From Hyphomicrobium sp. (GTDB taxonomy: Bacteria; Pseudomonadota; Alphaproteobacteria; Rhizobiales; Hyphomicrobiaceae): a stretch of 64,000 nt of DNA. The stretch spans positions 1 through 64,000 of the forward strand of contig NZ_JAIELN010000013.1 of the NCBI RefSeq assembly GCF_019753045.1, read 5' to 3'. Under the pieces are notes generated by a model, which was not told the origin of the DNA, ran no database searches, and saw nothing but the letters and a program-made list of their open reading frames with translations. The translations under genes and the position numbers were made by a program. This document shows positions 8,781 through 17,668 of the stretch, piece after piece (the first letter of the stretch is position 1; every line of letters starts with the position of its first letter).

Positions 8781-10151
8781 ATGACAGCCCGCGTACTCGT
8801 CGTTGATGATATTCTTGCAAATGTGAAGCTTCTCGAGGCGAGGCTGCAGGCGGAGTATTTCGAGGTTCTCACCGCGAACAGCGGGCAGCAGGCCCTCGAC
8901 ATTCTGGCGCGCGAAAGCATCGACGTCGTGCTACTCGACGTCATGATGCCCGGCATGGACGGGTTCGAGGTGTGCCGGCGCATCAAGGGCAGCCACGCGA
9001 CCCATCACATTCCCGTCGTCATGGTCACGGCACTCGATCAGCCGTCCGATAAGGTCCTGGGCCTCGAAAGCGGCGCCGACGATTTCCTCACAAAGCCCGT
9101 CGATGACATCGCACTCGTTACGCGTGTGAAGAATCTCGCGCGCCTCAAGATGCTGAACGACGAAATGATCATGCGTGCCTCGACAGGCAAGGACATGGGC
9201 ATTCCGGACGATGGCTCGCTCGCGCGGGCGCTTTCCGCGAGGTCGGGCCGGGTCATGCTGGTCGACGACCATCCGCGTTCGGCGGCGCGTCTTCTCGAAG
9301 TCCTATCCAAAGCCAACGACGCCTACGCGGAGCGCGACGCGCAGATCGCGCTGGTGCGGCTTGCGGAGGGCAATTTCGATCTTCTCATCGTGAGTTTGTC
9401 GTTGCAGGGCGCCGATGGTTTGAGGCTTTGCTCGCAAGTGCGTTCGCTCGAACGTACAAGGCATCTTCCGGTCATCATGCTGGTCGAGCCCGGAGACGAG
9501 GCGCGCTTGCTCCGCGGGCTCGATATGGGCGTTAACGACTATCTGATGCGTCCGATCGATCGGCACGAGCTGCTCGCGCGCGTGAAGACGCAGATCAAGC
9601 GGAAGCGGCATTCCGATTTCCTGCGGCATCGCCTCGCTGAGAGCGTCGAGCAGGCAATTACCGACTCGCTGACGGGGCTTCATAACCGCCGTTACATGGA
9701 AGGGCATCTTCGAACATTGGTCTCGGAAGCGATCCGCACCGGCCGCAACCTGTCGATGCTCGTTGCCGACATCGACCATTTCAAGAACGTCAACGACACG
9801 TACGGTCACGACGTCGGCGATGCTGTGCTCAGGGAGTTTTCCGTACGCCTTCGGCGGAATACGCGCGGGATAGATCTCGCGTGCCGGCTCGGGGGCGAAG
9901 AGTTCGTTATCATCATGCCGGATACTGATCTCACGCACGCCTACCAAGTCGGCGAGCGGCTGCGGGCATGCGTGGCAGCGGATGAATTTGCGATCGGCGA
10001 CGGCAGAAGTATCCGTGTGACGGCGAGCGTCGGGATCGGCACGCTGGAAACGCCCGAGGACACTCCCGAGACGATGTTCAAGCGTGCGGATTGCGCGCTC
10101 TACATAGCCAAAAGGCGCGGACGAAACCGGGTCGTCGCCGATGCGGCGTAA
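8781..10151 (+). CDS. pleD: Response regulator PleD, diguanylate cyclase
   Basis: PleD makes c-di-GMP from two GTP and drives polar development. The 456-residue protein has REC1 with phosphoacceptor Asp53 (VVLLDVMMPGMDG), a second receiver at about 150-280 in which the aspartate position reads IVSLSLQGADG and is not phosphorylatable (the dimer-adaptor domain of the family), and a GGDEF domain with active site GGEEF at 371-375. The inhibitory I-site RxxD is present as RGID at 362-365, so product inhibition is expected. Together with divK it marks an alphaproteobacterial cell-cycle locus. Confidence 0.96.
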   Translation: MTARVLVVDDILANVKLLEARLQAEYFEVLTANSGQQALDILARESIDVVLLDVMMPGMDGFEVCRRIKGSHATHHIPVVMVTALDQPSDKVLGLESGADDFLTKPVDDIALVTRVKNLARLKMLNDEMIMRASTGKDMGIPDDGSLARALSARSGRVMLVDDHPRSAARLLEVLSKANDAYAERDAQIALVRLAEGNFDLLIVSLSLQGADGLRLCSQVRSLERTRHLPVIMLVEPGDEARLLRGLDMGVNDYLMRPIDRHELLARVKTQIKRKRHSDFLRHRLAESVEQAITDSLTGLHNRRYMEGHLRTLVSEAIRTGRNLSMLVADIDHFKNVNDTYGHDVGDAVLREFSVRLRRNTRGIDLACRLGGEEFVIIMPDTDLTHAYQVGERLRACVAADEFAIGDGRSIRVTASVGIGTLETPEDTPETMFKRADCALYIAKRRGRNRVVADAA

Positions 10152-10729
10152 CTGAGACTTTCGGGACTATGCGGTCGTTGCTGCCGCGCAATTGGGGCGA
10201 TGCAACATTTCTATCGTTGCCGATCCCAGGCCAATTTTCGTATTACTTGCGGGTGTTTAGTCAGCCGGCGAGACAATGCTGGCCGTTTCGAATCGTTGCT
10301 CTGCTGACACAGTAAAGCAGTTGTTGCTTTCCGCACTGTATTCTGGCACCAATTTCAATAACGACGTGGGGATAATAAGAACATTACGTCAGATTTGTTG
10401 GTCGCGAAGCCTGCAGCATGCTGTTTGGATGGCGACCGAGAAATCCCGCGCTATTGGGCCCGCCGCATAGCCTGATAGAGTGGGTATGATCGAACCGAGC
10501 GACCACACGAGTGGCCTCCTCGAACGGTTGCAGAGGGTCGATCGCGAAGCTGGGTGAGGAACAACGCCCTCTTTGAACCTCGCCCGGTTGTGGCCAGGGT
10601 CGCGAAGCTGTCTCGGAACGATTTACCCCGCTGCCGAGTTTGCTTTAGGCCCTGGCCGCTTTCAGCCAGGGTCCCGTCAGTACATCGATTTTTTCAAAAA
10701 CAAACCAGAGTAGGCCGGCGTTAACGCGC
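10152..10729. other. Gap between pleD and rpmG with an imperfect direct repeat
   Basis: No convincing protein is encoded. Two imperfect copies of a 25-27 base unit occur at 10526-10552 and 10586-10610, each starting GGTTG and ending with GGGTCG then CGCGAAGCTG, spaced 60 bases. A seven-pair hairpin CCCTGGC/GCCAGGG lies at 10650-10671, beyond the 3' end of rpmG. The segment could be a degraded gene, an untranslated region or an uncharacterised structured RNA; I could not match it to tmRNA, RNase P, SRP or 6S RNA. Confidence 0.5.
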
Positions 10730-10897
10730 CTACTTGATCTTGGTTTCCTTGAATTCCACGTGCTTGCGCACGACCGGATCGTATTTCTTGAATACGAGCT
10801 TTTCGGTCGACGTGCGCGGGTTCTTCTTCGTGACGTAGAAGAAGCCGGTGCCGGCAGACGAGAGCAATTTGATTTTTTGTGTAACTGGTTTCGCCAT
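10730..10897 (-). CDS. rpmG: 50S ribosomal protein L33
   Basis: The 55-residue product begins [18 protein letters not shown] and continues [16 protein letters not shown], then [19 protein letters not shown], the whole of bacterial L33. It lacks the CxxC pairs of the zinc-binding paralogue, so it is the C-minus form typical of Alphaproteobacteria. The reading frame is too short for many gene callers. It is the last gene of the minus-strand block that also includes the NUDIX and DUF983 genes. Confidence 0.95.
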   Translation of the reverse strand: MAKPVTQKIKLLSSAGTGFFYVTKKNPRTSTEKLVFKKYDPVVRKHVEFKETKIK

Positions 10898-10972
10898 CGA
10901 TCCTGGCCCTAAGTGAAAGCGCCAATGAACCTTGGCGAGGAAGCGCGCAACATACGCGCGAACTTTGCCGTG

Positions 10973-11675
10973 TCAAGGCGGCGGAGGTGCGACTTTACAG
11001 GATATTAGATCGCGACGATAGGCAGATCCGGCCGAATAATAGAACGGCAGGAATTCGCGTATGCCGCTCAATTTCGGATCGTCCAAAAGAAGCGCTGCGA
11101 CGTCGTCGAGTACATGTTTGGTGATCCGCGGCAGATCGAGATCCGAGGCCTTCGAAATGGTAAACCAACCGAGATCCAGCAGCTCGCCGTCGGGCGGGGC
11201 GAAATTTCCGGATACTGCGTTCGCCTTCGCCACGAAAAACCAAGTGTCGTAGCGGCGGACGCGTCCCGGGGGGGGTAATGGCGCGCGCAAACGGCAGCAG
11301 CTCGGCGGGGGATGGGCTATGCCCCGACGCTGCAAAAGCCTCCCAGGCCGCGCTCTGATGCGAGAATAGGCTCTTCGTGCCGATTACGAGGCCGGTTTCC
11401 TCACAGAGTTCGCGAACGGCCGCCAGCGCGAAGGGCTTGATTCCGTCTGCCAGGTTCGCCGGCATGAAAGCGCCCGCGAACCGATCGGCGAGTGCGCGAT
11501 CGTCTTCCTCCACGCGGCCGCCGGGAAACACCCATTTGTCGGGGAGAAAGATTTGGCTGGCGTGGCGGCGTCCCATCAGAAGAGTGGGTTCCGGCCCCGA
11601 CGTGTCGACGACGACGAGGCACGCTGCATCGCGGATCGGCGTCTCGGTCAGTTGGCCGTTCGCTAGTTCAGACAT
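10973..11675 (-). pseudogene. NUDIX hydrolase interrupted by a frameshift
   Basis: Two minus-strand frames together make one NUDIX protein. The 5' part (from ATG 11675) carries DAACLVVVD, FLPDKWVFPGGRVEEDD and, after an insertion, AAVRELCEETGL, the long-loop NUDIX box of the NUDT7/19-like or coenzyme A diphosphatase-like branch. At a run of eight G on the plus strand (11268-11275) the frame shifts, and the sequence continues in the other frame as PPGRVRRYDTWFFVAKA, ELLDLGWFTIS, to the stop at 10973. Removing one base from the run gives an uninterrupted protein of 233 residues, the expected size. It may be a true frameshift, a slippage-controlled tract or a sequencing error. The substrate is unknown. 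Confidence 0.8.
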
Positions 11676-11688
11676 CGCGACGGGGATC

Positions 11689-12147
11689 TTAGGAGGCCGC
11701 GGGGGGTGAGGGCGGCCACTCTTCTGGCTCGTCCGTATTCGGACCTCCGAAGCCATGCATGCGAAGGGCCCACTGATATCCGACGAGCGATCCCTTCACG
11801 CGCGGCAGCAGCCACAAGCTCAGCAGTATGAGCGCCGGCATCCAGATCGCAAGCTGTACCCATGTCGGCGGCGAATAGAGCCGTTCGAGAATGATGATAC
11901 CGGCGACGATGACGTGCGCGGTGATCGTCATGACGAAATAGGGCGGAGCGTCGTCGGCGCGCTGGTGGAAAAGCTCGGTTCCGCAAGACGGGCAGACGTC
12001 ATTGACCTTCAGATATTTGCCGTAGAGCCGTCCATCACCGCAGGATGGGCACTTCTGGGACCAGCCACGGCCCAATGCCTGCCAGACATTTCGATCTGTG
12101 CCATCGTTTGCGACGGGGATGTTGCTTGCGGTGTCCAGCATGAGCAT
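11689..12147 (-). CDS. DUF983 zinc-ribbon membrane protein
   Basis: The N-terminal part holds two CPSCG motifs (CPSCGDGRL and CPSCGTEL) forming a rubredoxin-like zinc ribbon, followed by DDAPPYFVMTI and two membrane segments. This is the DUF983 family, of unknown function, conserved beside rnr in Rhizobiales. The start at 12147 (ATG; AGGA upstream) or 12141 is preferred over the longer frame from 12189, which would overlap rnr. It precedes the NUDIX gene with a 13-base gap. Confidence 0.85.
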   Translation of the reverse strand: MLMLDTASNIPVANDGTDRNVWQALGRGWSQKCPSCGDGRLYGKYLKVNDVCPSCGTELFHQRADDAPPYFVMTITAHVIVAGIIILERLYSPPTWVQLAIWMPALILLSLWLLPRVKGSLVGYQWALRMHGFGGPNTDEPEEWPPSPPAAS

Positions 12148-12200
12148 GTGATGGGGCGTCCTGGCGCGATGGTCAAGGGTGCGGGCCACTTTCTGCGGCG

Positions 12201-14471
12201 TTATCGTCCCCGGCCGCGAAATTTGTGCGACTTTCGCGGCCGAGCGTTGCGATTGCCGATTGCCTTCGAAGCGAAATTTCCCTTGGTCGGCTCGGTCAGC
12301 ATTTCAAATCGTAGCGCACCGGCGGACGGGATTGCCTCGAGAAGGCGGACCTCGACCGTATCGCCGAGCCGATAACCCGTACCGGAACGGGCGCCGATCA
12401 AAGCGTGGGCCGCCTCGACGTGGTGGTAGTAATCGTTGCCGAGACTGGAGATCGGAATGTAGCCGTCGGCTCCGGTATCCTTGAGTTTCACGAAGAGGCC
12501 GGACCGCGTGACGCCTGCGATGCGCCCATGGAATGTCGCGCCGACATGATCGGCAAGGTGAGCGGCGATCAGACGATCCGTCGTTTCACGCTCGGCGGAC
12601 ATGGCGCGACGCTCTGTGTCCGAGATTGCTTTTGCGATGCTTGCGAGGCGCGGAATTTCATCGTCGCTTAGTCCGTCGGAACCGAGACCAAGCGCGCGGA
12701 TCAGTGCGCGATGCACGATTAAATCGGCGTAGCGGCGGATCGGAGATGTGAAGTGCGCGTAGCGGACGAGGTTCAGACCGAAATGCCCGATGTTCTTCGG
12801 ATTGTATTCGGCCTGCGACTGCGAGCGGAGGATCACTTCATTGATGAGGTCGGGAACGGGCAGATCCTTCGCCTGCTCGAGGACGCGATTGAAAGCTTCC
12901 GGTTTCAGCGCACCGGCGTGCGGAACCTTCATGTCGAGCGTTTCGAGAAAGTCTCTGAGGCCCTTCAATTTCTCCGGGCTCGGCGCGTCGTGGACTCGAT
13001 AGACGAGCGGAAGGCGCTTTTCCTCGAGCGTCTCGGCGGCTGCAACGTTGGCCTGGATCATGAACTCTTCGATCAGGCGATGCGCCTCTAATCGTTGAGG
13101 CGTCACGACGCGATCGACTTTGCCTTCGGCGTTGAGAAGGATTTTGCGTTCGGGCAAATCGAGGTCGAGAGGACCACGCTTGTCGCGCGCCTTCGCGACA
13201 GCTCGGTAAGCCGCCCACAGCGGCTTCAGTGCCGTCTCCATGAGAGGCAGACATTTTTCCGACGGGTCACCGTCGATGGCCGCCTGCGCCTCCTGATACG
13301 AAAGCTTGGCGGCCGATTTCATCATGGCGCGCAGGAACGTATGGCTACGCTTTTCGCCGTGCTTGTCGAACACCATGCGGACGGCGAGGGTCGGGCGCTC
13401 TTCGAGTTCACGCAGCGAGCAAAGATCGTTCGATATTTTTTCCGGCAGCATCGGCACGACGCGGTCCGGGAAATAGACCGAGTTGCCGCGGAGTTGCGCT
13501 TCGCGGTCGAGCTTCGAGCCGGGGCGGATATAGTGAGCGACGTCGGCGATGGCGACGGTTACGACGAAGCCGCCTGAATTTTTCGAGTCCGTATCGGCGG
13601 CCGCGTGCACGGCGTCGTCATGATCGCGGGCATCCATCGGGTCGATGGTGAGGAGCGGAATGTCGCGAAGATCAGTGCGGCCTTTCATGGTGGGCGGCGG
13701 CAGCGTCTCGCATTCCTGAATGACCGACTCGGGGAAATCTTCCGGGATGCCGTGAGCGTGAATGGCGATCAGCGAAATTTTCCGCTGATCGTCGGGATTG
13801 CCAAGGCTTTCGACGATTTCGGCGCGGGGCGTTGCGAAACGCCCGCGCCGGTTCAATTGGAAGCGAACGAGATCGCCGTCGCTGGCGCCGCCGGTATCGT
13901 CAGGCAGAATTTGCCAGCTCTTCAATTCTTTCCGATCGATCGGCTCGATGGTGCCGCCGCCGCGTTTCGATGCCCGATAGATGCCGAGAAGGCGGCGCTT
14001 CTCACGCGGCAGCTTCTTGATCGGCGTCGCTTCGTAGGACGCGGCACCGCTTCCACGCGGCAGCTTGTCGAGGCGCGCCAGAACGTGATCACCGATCCCG
14101 ATCTCGACGTCGCGTCCGTGGCCGGTCAGCATGCGAACGATCGGCCGCTTGCCGTCGTCTTCTTCCCAGTGCAGCGGCTTTGCGATGAGATCGCCGTCCT
14201 TGTCGCGGCCTGTGACTTCAAGTGTCGTGGTGGGCGGGAGTTTGCCCTTCTCACGCATGTGCTTTTTATCGCCCGCCAGCGTGCCTTCTTCCGACATCTC
14301 GGCGAGCAGTCGCTTCAACGCGATGCGGGCGCCGCCCGATACGCCGAAGGCGCGCGCGATCTCGCGTTTCCCGACCTTGCCCTGAGCGGAGTTCAGAAAG
14401 TCGAGGATCTGCTCTTTGCTCGGAAGTCCGCCGTTTGCAGGAGCGCGCGTCACGTTCGATTTGCGGGCCAC
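12201..14471 (-). CDS. rnr: Ribonuclease R
   Basis: RNase R is a processive 3'-5' exoribonuclease that degrades structured RNA. The 756-residue protein has an N-terminal winged-helix segment (about 20-70), cold-shock domains, an RNB catalytic domain whose metal ligands are in IDPMDARDHDDA (Asp277, Asp283, Asp285, Asp286), and a C-terminal S1 domain (GRIAGVTRSGLFVKL). The tail ends KSHKFRGRGR, short and basic. It starts 20 bases after the topA stop codon, so the two are probably cotranscribed. Confidence 0.96.
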   Translation of the reverse strand: MARKSNVTRAPANGGLPSKEQILDFLNSAQGKVGKREIARAFGVSGGARIALKRLLAEMSEEGTLAGDKKHMREKGKLPPTTTLEVTGRDKDGDLIAKPLHWEEDDGKRPIVRMLTGHGRDVEIGIGDHVLARLDKLPRGSGAASYEATPIKKLPREKRRLLGIYRASKRGGGTIEPIDRKELKSWQILPDDTGGASDGDLVRFQLNRRGRFATPRAEIVESLGNPDDQRKISLIAIHAHGIPEDFPESVIQECETLPPPTMKGRTDLRDIPLLTIDPMDARDHDDAVHAAADTDSKNSGGFVVTVAIADVAHYIRPGSKLDREAQLRGNSVYFPDRVVPMLPEKISNDLCSLRELEERPTLAVRMVFDKHGEKRSHTFLRAMMKSAAKLSYQEAQAAIDGDPSEKCLPLMETALKPLWAAYRAVAKARDKRGPLDLDLPERKILLNAEGKVDRVVTPQRLEAHRLIEEFMIQANVAAAETLEEKRLPLVYRVHDAPSPEKLKGLRDFLETLDMKVPHAGALKPEAFNRVLEQAKDLPVPDLINEVILRSQSQAEYNPKNIGHFGLNLVRYAHFTSPIRRYADLIVHRALIRALGLGSDGLSDDEIPRLASIAKAISDTERRAMSAERETTDRLIAAHLADHVGATFHGRIAGVTRSGLFVKLKDTGADGYIPISSLGNDYYHHVEAAHALIGARSGTGYRLGDTVEVRLLEAIPSAGALRFEMLTEPTKGNFASKAIGNRNARPRKSHKFRGRGR

Positions 14472-14491
14472 CTGGCGCCTCGTGTTTGCTA

Positions 14492-17257
14492 TCAGGCCTT
14501 GGCCCTAGCGAGTTTCTTTGCTGGAGCGGCAGCTTTCGCGGCTTTTTTTGCAGCAGCAGGTTTCTTTGCGGCCGCAGGCTTGGCGGCCTTGCGTTCCGCA
14601 GGCGCCGCAGCTGCCTTCTCAGGCTTTGCCGCTTTCGTCGCCTTCGGTTTCGCGGCGCGCGACGACTTCGACTTTTTGCCTCCGCCGTTGGCTACCCGCT
14701 CAGCCAGAAGCGCCACCGCCTCATCCATCGTGAGGGATGCCGGATCCTTCGCGCGCGGTACCGTGGCGTTGACCTTGTTGTGCGTGACGTATGGCCCGTA
14801 GCGGCCCTCGAGCACCTGTACAACGCCGCCTTCGCTCGGATGCTCGCCGAGATCTTTCAGCACCTTCGGCGCGTTTCGCTGGAAACGGCTCTTGCCGCCG
14901 CCGGCGCGCTTTTCGGCGATCAGCGTGACGGCCCGGTTGAGGCCGATGGTGAACACGTCCTCGATGCTCTCGAGATTGACGTAGGTCTTGGCTCCGCCGT
15001 TCTCGTGAACAATGAACGGCCCGAACCGGCCAAGACCCGCAGTGATCGCGCCACCTTCATCGGGATGTGCACCAACCTCGCGCGGAAGCGACAGGAGCTG
15101 CAGCGCCTTTTCGAAATCGAGCGTCGCTGCGTCGATGCCCTTCGGAATGCTCGAGCGTTTCGGCTTTTCGTCGCCCGATGCTTCCCCGAGCTGGATGTAG
15201 GGTCCGAACCGGCCGGTGCGTAGCGTGACCGCAACGCCGTCGTCATTGTAGCCTAGAATCTTGCCGTCGAGCGCGTTCGCGTCGCCGTCGGCAGACTGGG
15301 TCAGCTGGCGCGTATAGTTGCATTCCGGATAGTTTCCGCAGCCGATGAAGGCACCGTATTTGCCGGAAATCTTGAGGCTCAGGCGTCCCGATCCGCACTT
15401 CGGGCAAAGGCGCGGATCGCTGCCGTCTCCCTTATCCGGGAAGACGTGCGGCCCAAGCATTTCGTTCAACGCTTCGAGAACGTCGCCGACGCGCAGATCC
15501 TTGATCTCTCCGACGGCCGCCATGAAGTCGCGCCAGAAGTCACGCAGCACGTCCTTGTAGGCAAGTTCGTCGTTGGAGATGAGATCGAGCTTTTCTTCGA
15601 GCTCGGCCGTGAAGTCGAATTCGACGTATTTCTTGAAGAAGCTTTCGAGGAACGCGATGACGAGGCGTCCCTTGTCCTCGGGGACGAGGCGCTTCTTTTC
15701 AATGCGGACGTAATCGCGGTCGACGAGCACGGCCATCGTCGACGCATAGGTCGAAGGCCGGCCGATGCCGAGCTCTTCCATCCGCTTCACCAGCGTCGCT
15801 TCCGAGAAGCGGGGCGGGGGCTGGGTGAAGTGCTGGTCGGCGCTGATCTCTTTATCTTTCAGATGATCGCCAACGGCGAGCACCGGAAGACGGCGATTCT
15901 CGTCATCGTCGTCGGCCGTATCGTCCTTGCCTTTTTCGATCGCGCGGACACGGTCGTCGCGGCCTTCCTCGTAGACCTTGAGGAAGCCGTCGAACATCAG
16001 GACAGAGCCGTTCGCCCGCAGGCCGTAGGCCTTGCCGTCGGCGCCCTTGACCTCGATCTCGGCTGCCGTCTGCTCGATGTCGGCCGGGGCCATCTGGCTC
16101 GCGATGGTGCGTTTCCAGATGAGATCGTAGAGCGCGGCCTGATCCTTCTCGAGGTGCCTGCGGACCTGATCGGGCTTGCGGCGCGGGTCAGTCGGGCGGA
16201 TGGCCTCGTGCGCTTCCTGCGCATTCTTGGCCTTCGTTTTATACTCGCGGGCGAATGGCGTGTAGTTCTTGCCGTACTCGGCAGAAATCACGTCACGGAT
16301 TTGGCTGACGGCCTCCGGTACGATCTGAACGCCGTCCGTTCGCATATAGGTAATGAGGCCGACGGTCTCGCCGCCGATATCGACGCCTTCATAGAGGCGC
16401 TGGGCGATCTGCATCGTCTGCTTGGCCGAGAAGCCGAGCTTACGAGACGCGTCCATCTGCAATGTCGACGTCGTGAACGGCGGGAAGGGATTGCGCTTCG
16501 TGGCTTTCTTCTCGATCGACGCGACGCGGAAGTCCCGGCCGATCAACGCCTGCCGGATGGCAGTCGCCGTCGCTTCGTCTTTGATGTCGAGCTTCTTGAG
16601 CGTCGTTCCATCTATCGCGACAAGGCGCGATCTGACGTCTTCGCCCTTGGCTGTCGAGAGAAGCGCCTCGATCGTCCAGTATTCGTCGGTTTTGAAGGCC
16701 TCGATCTCGGCTTCGCGGTCGCAGACGAGACGGAGGGCGACGGACTGCACGCGGCCAGCCGACCGGGAGCCCGGCAGCTTCCGCCAGAGCACGGGCGAGA
16801 GTGTAAAGCCGACGAGATAATCGAGGGCGCGGCGCGCCAAATAGGCGTCAACCAGGGGTTCGTCGATCTTGCGCGGCTCCTTGAGCGCGGCGAGGATCGA
16901 TTGCTTGGTGATGGCGTTGAACGCCACCCGCTCGACCTCGGTATTCTTATTCAGAGCCTTTTTCTGATTGAGAATTTGCAGGATGTGCCAGGAAATGGCC
17001 TCGCCTTCGCGATCAGGGTCCGTCGCGAGGATCAGTTTGTCGGCTTTCTTAAGCGCGTCGGCTATCTCGCGCATGATCTTCTGGGACTTCGGATCCACTT
17101 CCCAGTGCATCGCGAAATCTTGCTCGGGCTCAACGGAGCCGTCCTTCGCAGGCAGGTCGCGCACGTGCCCGTAGGACGCGATGACCTTGTAGCCTGAGCC
17201 CAAATATTTATTGATCGTCTTGGCCTTAGCGGCGGATTCGACGATGACGACGTTCAT
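14492..17257 (-). CDS. topA: DNA topoisomerase I
   Basis: Type IA topoisomerase that relaxes negative supercoils. The 921-residue protein shows the Toprim domain (MNVVIVESAAKAKTI, then ATDPDREGEAISWH around 78-91), domains II-IV with the active-site Tyr304 in GLITYMRTDG, one C4 zinc finger near 650 (CPKCGSGRL, FIGCGNYPEC), several TopI C-terminal repeats (RFGPYIQLGE, RFGPFIVHENG, RYGPYVTHNK) and an Ala/Lys-rich tail of about 65 residues for DNA contact. Length and order are standard for Alphaproteobacteria. Confidence 0.97.
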   Translation of the reverse strand: MNVVIVESAAKAKTINKYLGSGYKVIASYGHVRDLPAKDGSVEPEQDFAMHWEVDPKSQKIMREIADALKKADKLILATDPDREGEAISWHILQILNQKKALNKNTEVERVAFNAITKQSILAALKEPRKIDEPLVDAYLARRALDYLVGFTLSPVLWRKLPGSRSAGRVQSVALRLVCDREAEIEAFKTDEYWTIEALLSTAKGEDVRSRLVAIDGTTLKKLDIKDEATATAIRQALIGRDFRVASIEKKATKRNPFPPFTTSTLQMDASRKLGFSAKQTMQIAQRLYEGVDIGGETVGLITYMRTDGVQIVPEAVSQIRDVISAEYGKNYTPFAREYKTKAKNAQEAHEAIRPTDPRRKPDQVRRHLEKDQAALYDLIWKRTIASQMAPADIEQTAAEIEVKGADGKAYGLRANGSVLMFDGFLKVYEEGRDDRVRAIEKGKDDTADDDDENRRLPVLAVGDHLKDKEISADQHFTQPPPRFSEATLVKRMEELGIGRPSTYASTMAVLVDRDYVRIEKKRLVPEDKGRLVIAFLESFFKKYVEFDFTAELEEKLDLISNDELAYKDVLRDFWRDFMAAVGEIKDLRVGDVLEALNEMLGPHVFPDKGDGSDPRLCPKCGSGRLSLKISGKYGAFIGCGNYPECNYTRQLTQSADGDANALDGKILGYNDDGVAVTLRTGRFGPYIQLGEASGDEKPKRSSIPKGIDAATLDFEKALQLLSLPREVGAHPDEGGAITAGLGRFGPFIVHENGGAKTYVNLESIEDVFTIGLNRAVTLIAEKRAGGGKSRFQRNAPKVLKDLGEHPSEGGVVQVLEGRYGPYVTHNKVNATVPRAKDPASLTMDEAVALLAERVANGGGKKSKSSRAAKPKATKAAKPEKAAAAPAERKAAKPAAAKKPAAAKKAAKAAAPAKKLARAKA

Positions 17258-17446
17258 CTGGCGATTTCGCTCCTGGGCCGCTCTCTGTCCGCCGGGTCGA
17301 CGGGTAAGCGGCCTTCATTCGCCGCCTCGAGGCGGGGCCGGAACATGGTTGATCGCCGCAGCGCTGTCAAATCCCAGGTTGTTACGACTTTAGATTGTAT
17401 ATTTATTATAGTTGCCACCATAACTAGAGTGCTGTACATTAAGGAT

Positions 17447-17668
17447 ATGGACTGTGCGGATCATTTCTCAAGGGCGATGGAAGCGTTGCAGGATAGCGGA
17501 CATTTCGGCCGGTCAGGCGGTGAGAAGCGAGAGCACCTAGAATATCTTGCTGATTTATTGGGCGAATTACAGCTCATGGCCGAGCGTGAGGGGTGCCGGA
17601 AGTTATCCCGTATGCTGGCTATATCGCATGCCGAGGCGCGGCGTGAGACGGATCGCCAACAGAGCTAA
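17447..17668 (+). CDS. Small conserved-looking cytoplasmic protein
   Basis: From ATG 17447 this 73-residue frame reads as a helical, charged protein with LEYLADLLGELQLMAEREGC and LSRMLAISHAEARRE. I recall similar small proteins of unknown function in Rhizobiales, but cannot name a family. It is the only plus-strand gene between topA and dprA and its stop codon overlaps the dprA stop by four bases. The ribosome site is poor (AAGGA only two bases from ATG), and the upstream region is rich in A/T. Confidence 0.5.
   Translation: MDCADHFSRAMEALQDSGHFGRSGGEKREHLEYLADLLGELQLMAEREGCRKLSRMLAISHAEARRETDRQQS

Noticed and set aside
10276-10470. Frame of 64 residues in the pleD-rpmG gap
   Set aside because: No motif or ribosome site; it looks like chance in a gap with repeats.
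15446-17197. Frame of 583 residues on the plus strand opposite topA
   Set aside because: Mirror of topA codons, no family motif; topA itself is certain.
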